From Planctomycetaceae bacterium (GTDB lineage: Bacteria; Planctomycetota; UBA1135; GCA-002686595), in contig JABWBL010000096.1 of the NCBI GenBank assembly GCA_013360535.1, positions 1-9,368 of the forward strand: DNA of 9,368 nt. The letters run 5' to 3'. Under the pieces are notes generated by a model. That model saw nothing but the letters and a program-made list of their open reading frames with translations, was not told where the DNA came from and did not search any database. Position 1 is the stretch's first letter; each line of letters begins with the position of its first letter. Shown in pieces: positions 1 to 7,241 of this stretch. A program made the translations under genes and the position numbers.

Positions 1-100
1 CGCGCGCCGGCTGTGCCGCGGCCGACGAGAGCCCGAAGCGGAAAGCGCCGGCGCCGGCCGCCAGAGTGGCGAAGAGGATCAGCCAGGCCCGCGTGTGCAT
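1..100 (-). CDS. N-terminal fragment of an exported hypothetical protein
   Basis: The minus strand reads open from an ATG at 100 to the left edge, giving 33 residues that begin MHTRAWLILFATLAAGAGAF. There is one positive charge, then a stretch of about 16 apolar residues, then small residues (SSAAAQPA) that would suit signal peptidase cleavage, so this looks like a Sec signal peptide or a membrane anchor. The gene is divergent from the Sel1 lipoprotein gene, with 96 bp between the two starts. A promoter-like TTGACG / TACGCT pair lies just upstream. The rest of the protein is outside the window, so no function can be given. The call rests only on the signal-like start, the open frame and the promoter match. 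Confidence 0.5.
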   Translation of the reverse strand, partial: MHTRAWLILFATLAAGAGAFRFGLSSAAAQPAR

Positions 101-111
101 CGTCGGGCCGG

Positions 112-141
112 AGCGTACCCGGGCCGAGCCAGAAGCGTCAA
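112..141 (-). promoter_or_regulatory. Candidate sigma70-type promoter for the left-edge gene
   Basis: On the minus strand TTGACG (141 to 136) is followed after 18 bases by TACGCT (117 to 112), close to the -35 and -10 consensus. The expected transcript start near 105 lies only about 5 bases before the ATG at 100, so the mRNA would have almost no leader. This was found by eye in a GC-rich gap and is not proven. Confidence 0.4.
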
Positions 142-183
142 AGTCGCGGCGACTCAGCCCCTTCCCCGGCTCCGAACTCGGCG

Positions 184-189
184 TATCAT
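184..189 (+). promoter_or_regulatory. Possible -10 element for a leaderless Sel1 lipoprotein mRNA
   Basis: TATCAT ends 7 bases before the ATG at 197. This is the TANNNT-to-start spacing seen at leaderless genes in some high-GC bacteria. No Shine-Dalgarno precedes either the ATG at 188 or the one at 197, and no good -35 is visible. The element overlaps the ATG at 188, which is part of why I prefer 197 as the start. Confidence 0.3.
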
Positions 190-196
190 GCGCGCC

Positions 197-1999
197 ATGT
201 CGAACCGGACCCGAGTCTTCAGCTTTCGCCTGCTCCTTTCGCTCAGCGCCGCCAGCGCCCTGGCCGCCTGTGGCACCGGCGGCGTCGGCAACGCCGTGCG
301 CCCCAAAGAGACCAGCGCGGGCGAGGCCCTGGAAGAAGGCAAGTGCCAGGGCGTGGGCGAAGGGGGCGAGCCGCTGGTCGTCGACTGGAAGCCCGACCAG
401 CGTGGCGATCTCGAGATCGCGATGAAAGAGGGCGTCGCGGTGGTGGCCTACAGCTGCGAGGGCATCAAGCTGCTCAAAGAGTGCCACCTGGAAGGCAACT
501 ACGGCTACATGGGCATGACCCGCAAAGAGCAGGTGGTGCGCCTCAACAACTCGGACGAGGTGCGCGCCAACCTGCCGCTCAGCGGCGTGAAGCTCAGCGC
601 CGAGCTCAAGCGTGGCTCTTCGCTCGACGTCGCCATGGTCATGGTGGGCAAGCAGAAGACCACCTGGACCGAGCCCACCAAGGGCGATCTGAAGGGCAAG
701 TGCGACGGCGCGACCCACTTCGTGCGTGGCGCCACAGTCGGCGCGTTCGTGATGGAGACCAACACCAGCGGCGAGGCCAAAGCCGCCGCCGAGTTCTTCG
801 GCGCCGAGACGGGCGGCGCGTCGGCCAGCAAGCGCCAGGTTCAGAACAAGGACGGCGATCTCGGCGCCTGCAAGGCCTCGACCTCGAACGCCGCGAACGC
901 CCCCGATCAGTGCGGCGCACCGGTGCGCCTGCTGATCTCGCCGATCAGCAAGGAAAAGGCCGCGGACGACAAGGCGCCGAAAGAGCCGCGGGTCGAGCTG
1001 GCCAAGATCGAGGGCGGGTGCCCGGCCGGGCTGGTGCTGGCCGAGGGCAAGTGCACCAAGGCCGCCGACGCGCCGGCCTATCAGTGCAAACCCGGCAACG
1101 CGACCGAGTGCCAGGCGCAATGCGACAAGAACCACGCGGGCAGCTGCGGGGCGCTGGGCGTGATGCTCGCCACCGGCGACGGTGCCACGAAAGATGCCGC
1201 CAAGGCGGCGCAGCTCTTCGAAAAGGCCTGCACGGGCGGCGACACACCGAGCTGCGTGAACCGCGGCCGCATGCTGGCCGACGGGAATGGCGTCGCCAAG
1301 GACGAAGCCAAGGCCAGCGAGCTGTTCGACAAGGCGTGCGCCGACGGCGTGGCCGAGGCGTGCGGCTTCTTGGGCACGCTGCTGCTTGCCAACAAAGACA
1401 CCGCCAAGGCGGCCGAGAAGCTCAAGCTGGGCTGCGACGGCGGCTACGACAAGAGCTGCGGGCGCGCGGCGCGGCTGTACGCGACCGGCGATGGCGTCAC
1501 GCAGGACCTGGGCGTGGCCCTTCAGCTCTACACCAAAGCGTGCCGCGGCTCGGACGGCGCGTCGTGCAGCGAGCTGGCGCAGATGCACGAGTACGGCAAG
1601 GGCACGAGCAAGAACCCGATGATCGCCGAGATGCACTATCGGCGCGGCTGCTTCATGGGCAACGCCGACGCCTGCGCCGATCTGGGCCGCCTCGAGGCGG
1701 GCAAGCCCGGTGGCGCCGACAGCGCGAAGCGCAGCTTCACCATGGGCTGCCAGCGCATGAGCGCGTTCGCCTGTGCCGCCATGAAGGTGATGTACGGCGG
1801 CACCGGGGCGGTGGTCCCGAAGCCCACCGATCTGATGGAGTGGCGCCAGGCCTGCACCAAGAACGACCTCAGAGCCTGCACGCGCGTGGGCGTGATCAAC
1901 GCCGCTCAGGGCCAGAAGGCCGGCGCGACCATGGACTTGCAGCGCGCCTGCACCAGCGGCGACGCCTTTGCCTGCGCGGTGGGCAAGGCCATCAAGTGA
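197..1999 (+). CDS. Cysteine-rich Sel1-repeat lipoprotein
   Basis: A 600-residue predicted lipoprotein. An arginine-rich N-terminus and apolar core end in the lipobox LAAC, with the lipidated Cys at residue 25, so it should sit in a membrane facing the periplasm or outside. Residues about 26-280 match no family I recognise and hold scattered cysteines. [13 protein letters not shown] segment follows at about 273-284. From residue 309 there are nine consecutive units opening with C-x7-C (for example [27 protein letters not shown]). Most continue as the Sel1 helix pair (GxMLxxGxGVxKDxxKAxxLFxKAC); the last is a half unit. This matches the disulfide-stapled Sel1 repeats of Helicobacter Hcp proteins, which are secreted or periplasmic scaffolds, so a protein-binding role is inferred. 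An ATG at 188 is an alternative start. Lysine codons include 10 AAA, unlike the genes to the right. Confidence 0.88.
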   Translation: MSNRTRVFSFRLLLSLSAASALAACGTGGVGNAVRPKETSAGEALEEGKCQGVGEGGEPLVVDWKPDQRGDLEIAMKEGVAVVAYSCEGIKLLKECHLEGNYGYMGMTRKEQVVRLNNSDEVRANLPLSGVKLSAELKRGSSLDVAMVMVGKQKTTWTEPTKGDLKGKCDGATHFVRGATVGAFVMETNTSGEAKAAAEFFGAETGGASASKRQVQNKDGDLGACKASTSNAANAPDQCGAPVRLLISPISKEKAADDKAPKEPRVELAKIEGGCPAGLVLAEGKCTKAADAPAYQCKPGNATECQAQCDKNHAGSCGALGVMLATGDGATKDAAKAAQLFEKACTGGDTPSCVNRGRMLADGNGVAKDEAKASELFDKACADGVAEACGFLGTLLLANKDTAKAAEKLKLGCDGGYDKSCGRAARLYATGDGVTQDLGVALQLYTKACRGSDGASCSELAQMHEYGKGTSKNPMIAEMHYRRGCFMGNADACADLGRLEAGKPGGADSAKRSFTMGCQRMSAFACAAMKVMYGGTGAVVPKPTDLMEWRQACTKNDLRACTRVGVINAAQGQKAGATMDLQRACTSGDAFACAVGKAIK

Positions 2000-2011
2000 G
2001 CCTCTAACCTT

Positions 2012-2031
2012 CCGCCGAGCGGCGGTATCTT
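2012..2031 (+). terminator. Weak hairpin after the Sel1 lipoprotein gene
   Basis: Thirteen bases after the stop, CCGCC and GGCGG form a 5-bp stem around the loop GAGC, followed by TATCTT. It could be a weak intrinsic terminator, although the U-tract is poor. Alternatively TATCTT (2026-2031) lies 6 bases before the ATG at 2038 and could be a -10 element for a leaderless transcript of the next gene. The sequence does not decide between them. Confidence 0.3.
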
Positions 2032-2037
2032 CGGTCC

Positions 2038-2883
2038 ATGGCCCAACTCTCCCCCGCCGTGACCGCGATCGTGGCCGCCGTGCTCGGCGGGCTGGTCGGC
2101 GGAGTCGCGGACAGGTTCTGGCACGAGAGCACCTCGATTCCCGGCCACTACGCGATGGTTGGCATGGGCGCGCTGCTCGCCGCGACCGTGCGCGCGCCGC
2201 TGACCTCGATCTTCCTCGTGTTCGAGCTGACGGGCTCCTCCTCGACGGCCGTGCTCCCCACCATCGTCGCCGTGGCGGCCTCGCTCACCGTCGCACGCAA
2301 GCTCGAGCGGCACTCGATCGACGACACCGAGCTCGCCGAGCGCGGCATCCACCTGCGCCAAGGCCGCGACAAGGGCGCGCTCGACGGCATCCCGGCCCGC
2401 GATGCCATGCGCCCGGGCTTCGAGGGCGTGCCGTTGGGCGCGACGGCGCCGCAGCTGCAGGCGCTGGTGAGCCAGTCCCGCTCGAATTCCTTCGTCGTCG
2501 TCGATTCCGACGACCTGATGGTCGGCCTGATCTCGCTGCAGGACCTGCGGATGCTCGACTCGGGCACCGCGGCGCAGCTCGGCCAGCTCACGATCGCGGC
2601 CGACCTCTGCGAGCGGAACGTGGTCACGATCTTCGAGGACGAGCCGCTCTCCGAGGCCCTCTCGCGACTCGACCGCTTCGGCTACCGCCAGCTCCCGGTT
2701 GTCAGCCGCGCCGAGCCGCGGCGTGTGCTCGGCATCCTGGAGCGCCAGCACATCCTGACCGCCTACCGGCGCCAGCTGCTCGCTGCCGCGGGCGAGGATC
2801 CGTCGCGGAGGACCGACGGAAGCGGCCTGCGGCCCGGGGCGGCGGGAGCCGCGGAGCCGCCGAAGGCCGAGACGCCGGACTAG
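2038..2883 (+). CDS. Truncated ClC chloride channel: last membrane helices plus CBS pair
   Basis: This 281-residue frame is the C-terminal part of a ClC-family chloride channel or transporter. Residues about 38-66 ([20 protein letters not shown], then FELTG) match the late ClC helices closely, followed by another apolar helix (about 70-87). Residues about 117-172 and 183-245 form two CBS motifs, the usual cytosolic nucleotide-sensing pair. A ClC with CBS domains is normally about 570-620 residues. Here the earlier helices, including the GSGIP and GKxGP filter segments, are absent, so it cannot be a normal pore alone. At the position of the central chloride-binding Tyr (family SIYT) it has SIDD, with Asp95. 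There is no Shine-Dalgarno before the ATG. It may be a decayed remnant, the product of a recombination, or a gene cut by an assembly junction. CBS identity is secure; function is doubtful. Confidence 0.75.
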   Translation: MAQLSPAVTAIVAAVLGGLVGGVADRFWHESTSIPGHYAMVGMGALLAATVRAPLTSIFLVFELTGSSSTAVLPTIVAVAASLTVARKLERHSIDDTELAERGIHLRQGRDKGALDGIPARDAMRPGFEGVPLGATAPQLQALVSQSRSNSFVVVDSDDLMVGLISLQDLRMLDSGTAAQLGQLTIAADLCERNVVTIFEDEPLSEALSRLDRFGYRQLPVVSRAEPRRVLGILERQHILTAYRRQLLAAAGEDPSRRTDGSGLRPGAAGAAEPPKAETPD

Positions 2884-2947
2884 GGAAGGCCGAACGGAAC
2901 GGCGAGAGACCGAGCCGCGCCGGACTCGTCGCACGCGCGGTGCTCGC

Positions 2948-2953
2948 TACACT
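2948..2953 (+). promoter_or_regulatory. Possible -10 element for gcvP-bcp
   Basis: TACACT lies in the 176-bp gap before gcvP, about 107 bases upstream of its start. The expected -35 position (about 2925-2930, CTCGTC) is a poor match, so this is weak. If used, the transcript would carry a structured leader of roughly 100 bases. Confidence 0.25.
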
Positions 2954-3012
2954 GTGCGACTGTTCTAGCGGCGGTCAGAGGCCGAGGTCCGGTACAGGCA
3001 GCCGCATGACAA

Positions 3013-3047
3013 GCCCCCAGACAAGGGGCCCGAGGGCCGGGTGGCCC
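3013..3047 (+). promoter_or_regulatory. Two hairpins in the gcvP leader, next to the ribosome binding site
   Basis: GCCCC (3013-3017) can pair with GGGGC (3025-3029), and GGGCC (3034-3038) with GGCCC (3043-3047) around the loop GGGT. The second stem ends on the base before the AGGAG at 3048. I looked for glycine riboswitch core segments and did not see them. In GC-rich DNA such stems are common, so a regulatory role is only possible. Confidence 0.25.
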
Positions 3048-3052
3048 AGGAG
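3048..3052 (+). promoter_or_regulatory. Shine-Dalgarno that fixes the gcvP start at TTG 3060
   Basis: AGGAG is followed by 7 bases (TGTTGCC) and then TTG at 3060. The alternative in-frame ATG at 3006 has no comparable site and would add 18 residues unlike the family N-terminus. Confidence 0.65.
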
Positions 3053-3059
3053 TGTTGCC

Positions 3060-5962
<2,903 letters not shown>

Positions 5963-5963
<1 letters not shown>

Positions 5964-6451
5964 TGCTGCGCAAGCTGCTCTCGCTCCTGCACCTCGTGGG
6001 CCACGGCGAGCTGCTCGCCGTCGGCTCCAAGGCGCCGGCGTTCGAGGCGCTCGACCACACCGGCGCGCCCGTGCGCCTCGCGGATTTCGCGGGGCGCACC
6101 GTCGTGCTGTGGTTCTATCCGAAGGCCGACACGCCCGGCTGAACGCTGCAAGGCTGCGGGTTCCGTGATCGAGCCCGCGACTACGGAGAGCGGGGCATCG
6201 AGGTGCTCGGCGTCTCGTTCGACACGCCGGAGCGCAACCGCGCCTTCGCGGAGAAGTTCCACTTCCCGTTCCGGCTGCTGTCGGATCCCGAACGCAAGCT
6301 CGCGCTCGCCTATGGCGCCGCACGCTCGCGCCGCGACCGCTTCGCCGCGCGCTACACGTACGTCATCGGTCCCGACGGGACGATCCTCGAGGCGCTCGAC
6401 ACGCCCGACCCGGGTGCGCAGGCGGGCGAGATCCTCGCGCGCCGCAAGTGA
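5963..6451 (+). CDS. bcp: Selenocysteine-containing peroxiredoxin (Bcp/PrxQ type), in-frame TGA read as Sec60
   Basis: This is a thiol or selenol peroxidase that should reduce H2O2 and organic hydroperoxides in the cytoplasm. The frame is open from ATG 5963 to 6451 except for one TGA at 6140-6142. With Sec there the product is 162 residues. The active site is P53-KAD-T57-PG-U60-TLQG-C65, which fits the PxxxTxxC motif of peroxiredoxins. C65 stands five residues on, where Bcp/PrxQ enzymes have their resolving cysteine. Family sequence continues on both sides: VRLADFAGRTVVLWFYPKAD before, and GFRDRARDYGERG, GVSFDTPERNRAFAEKF, FPFRLLSDPERK and YTYVIGPDG after. Arg130 is the probable catalytic Arg. 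A SECIS-like hairpin follows the TGA. The start shares one base with the gcvP stop (TGATG) and has no Shine-Dalgarno of its own, so translation is probably coupled. A sequencing error from TGC or TGT is the alternative; the hairpin argues against it. Confidence 0.88.
6140..6179 (+). promoter_or_regulatory. Sec codon (TGA) and bacterial SECIS-like hairpin
   Basis: After the TGA at 6140-6142, GCGGGTTC (6156-6163) pairs along its full 8 bases with GAGCCCGC (6171-6178), with one G-U pair and a further U-G pair at the base (6155/6179). The loop CGTGATC (6164-6170) has G as its second base and begins 21 bases after the TGA. Known bacterial SECIS elements have a loop roughly 16-37 bases downstream and a G in the first two loop positions, which SelB reads. 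The hairpin lies inside the coding sequence, as bacterial SECIS elements do. Confidence 0.75.
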
Positions 6452-6460
6452 TCACTTGCG
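6443..6460. repeat. 18-bp perfect palindrome formed by two abutting convergent stop codons
   Basis: CGCAAGTGATCACTTGCG is its own reverse complement. It consists of the last two codons plus TGA of the peroxiredoxin gene (Arg-Lys-stop) joined, with no gap, to the same nine bases at the end of the minus-strand gene. There is no separate terminator between the genes. The palindrome has no loop as DNA; as RNA it could fold only with a few central bases unpaired. Confidence 0.85.
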
Positions 6461-7117
6461 CTGGTCCCAGCCGTCCTGGGCCCAGCCGGCACGCGAGCGC
6501 TGGGCGCGGATCGCGTTCTCGACGGCCTCGCGCGGCAGGATGCGCAGCTGGATCAAGGCCTCGCCGAAGCGACAGCCGGAGATGCGTTGCTCGGCGAGCG
6601 CGGCCTCGACCTGCGCGGGCGTGAGCATCGAGAGCTGCACCATCAGCTCGCCGAGCTTCTTCGCCGACGCGAGCTGCAGGCCGCGGCTGGGCGGCTTGTT
6701 CGAGAGCACGACCTTGTTGTGCTGGATCGCGCAGTGCGGGCCTGTGTCGGTCGCGACACGCTCGCTGAAGCGCTCCTTCGACTCCTCGCGGCGCTCCTGC
6801 TCCGAGCGCGAATCCTCGAGCGACTTCGACACGTGGCGCACCATCGACTCGATCAGCTCGAGCCCGAGGTCGCTGTCCTTGCGGTCGTCGCGGCGCAGGA
6901 GTTCCGTCGTGCGCAGCGCGATGCGGCACAGCGGCGCGACCTCGTCCAGCCCGGCACCTTCGGCCTCGCTCGCGAGGCCTTCGAGGCGCCTGTGCAGGTC
7001 CGCAAAGGCCGCGGTGTCCCTCGCGTCGTAGGTCGACAGGGCGGTGACCACGCCGAGCACGTGCTCGCGCAGACGCTGGGGATCTTGGGGAGAGTTCGAC
7101 ATCTGGAGAGAGGGCAC
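6452..7117 (-). CDS. Stand-alone MshEN/GspE-N-like domain protein with helical N-terminal region
   Basis: A 221-residue soluble protein starting at GTG 7117, behind AGGAGG at 8 bases; an in-frame ATG at 7102 is the alternative. The C-terminal part holds two tandem 24-residue motifs, residues 154-177 (KLGELMVQLSMLTPAQVEAA to LAEQ) and 183-206 (RFGEALIQLRILPREAVENA to IRAQ), with exactly 5 residues between. That is the layout of the MshEN domain, which binds cyclic di-GMP in some type II secretion and type IV pilus ATPases. The motif glycine at position 10 is Ser163 in the first and Arg192 in the second, and the first Arg is Lys154, so ligand binding is uncertain. No ATPase domain follows. Residues about 10-105 are helical and faintly like a histidine phosphotransfer domain (LHRRLEGLASEAEGAGLDEV) without a clean HxxKG. 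A highly charged linker lies at about 103-120. It ends flush against the peroxiredoxin gene and lies downstream of the DUF5916 gene on the same strand. Confidence 0.8.
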   Translation of the reverse strand: MPSLQMSNSPQDPQRLREHVLGVVTALSTYDARDTAAFADLHRRLEGLASEAEGAGLDEVAPLCRIALRTTELLRRDDRKDSDLGLELIESMVRHVSKSLEDSRSEQERREESKERFSERVATDTGPHCAIQHNKVVLSNKPPSRGLQLASAKKLGELMVQLSMLTPAQVEAALAEQRISGCRFGEALIQLRILPREAVENAIRAQRSRAGWAQDGWDQRK

Positions 7118-7125
7118 GAGGCCAG

Positions 7126-7131
7126 CCTCCT
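7126..7131 (-). promoter_or_regulatory. Shine-Dalgarno that fixes the GTG start at 7117
   Basis: On the minus strand AGGAGG (7131 to 7126) is followed by 8 bases (CTGGCCTC) and GTG. The downstream ATG at 7102 is preceded by a CT-rich stretch with no such site. Confidence 0.7.
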
Positions 7132-7181
7132 GTTTCGGTCGGCGGTCGCGCCGTTCTCTCGCAAACTCCTGCCTTTCGCGG

Positions 7182-7208
7182 GCGACGGTCGCCGCGCGGA
7201 GCCGTCGC
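7182..7208 (-). terminator. Inverted repeat in the gap between two minus-strand genes
   Basis: GCGACGG (7182-7188) pairs with CCGTCGC (7202-7208) around a 13-base loop. It lies about 34 bases past the end of the DUF5916 gene and about 65 bases before the next gene's start. There is no U-tract on the minus-strand transcript, so it may slow or attenuate transcription or protect an RNA end rather than terminate. Confidence 0.3.
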
Positions 7209-7209
7209 G

Positions 7210-7233
7210 CGGAAGAAGCGGAAATTTCTTCCG
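7210..7233 (-). terminator. Hairpin 8 bases after the DUF5916 stop
   Basis: CGGAAGAA (7210-7217) and TTCTTCCG (7226-7233) form an 8-bp stem with an 8-base loop, in an A+T-richer patch of an otherwise GC-rich gap. Read on the minus strand, it comes directly after the stop but is followed by CGCGACGG rather than T residues, so it is not a classic intrinsic terminator. With the neighbouring inverted repeat it fills much of the 124-bp gap. Confidence 0.4.
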
Positions 7234-7241
7234 ACCTCGCT

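Noticed and set aside
1121..1996. A DNA-level tandem repeat under the Sel1 units.
   Set aside because: The periodicity is at protein level (C-x7-C, units of about 32-36 residues). Nucleotide sequences of the units are too divergent to count as a DNA repeat or a recombination array.
13..2007. A 664-codon plus-strand frame overlapping the Sel1 gene.
   Set aside because: It is low-complexity Arg/Gly/Gln sequence, a frame-shifted shadow of the Sel1 repeats.
1968..3059. The gcvP frame stays open upstream to 1968, suggesting a 1331-residue protein.
   Set aside because: The extra part overlaps the ClC/CBS gene in another frame, is arginine- and alanine-rich with no family match, and precedes a clear AGGAG-TTG start. 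Long stop-free shadow frames are expected at this GC content.
2884..3059. A glycine riboswitch ahead of gcvP.
   Set aside because: I could not find the conserved glycine aptamer segments on the plus strand, only short GC stems.
6140..6142. Reading the TGA as a true stop, making the peroxiredoxin a pseudogene.
   Set aside because: The TGA falls exactly on the catalytic Cys codon, the frame and family match continue after it, and a SECIS-like hairpin follows. A random nonsense mutation would not be expected to show all three.
6165..7031. A 288-codon plus-strand frame over the end of the peroxiredoxin and the MshEN-like gene.
   Set aside because: It is Ser/Arg-rich without family features and conflicts with two well-supported genes on correct frames.
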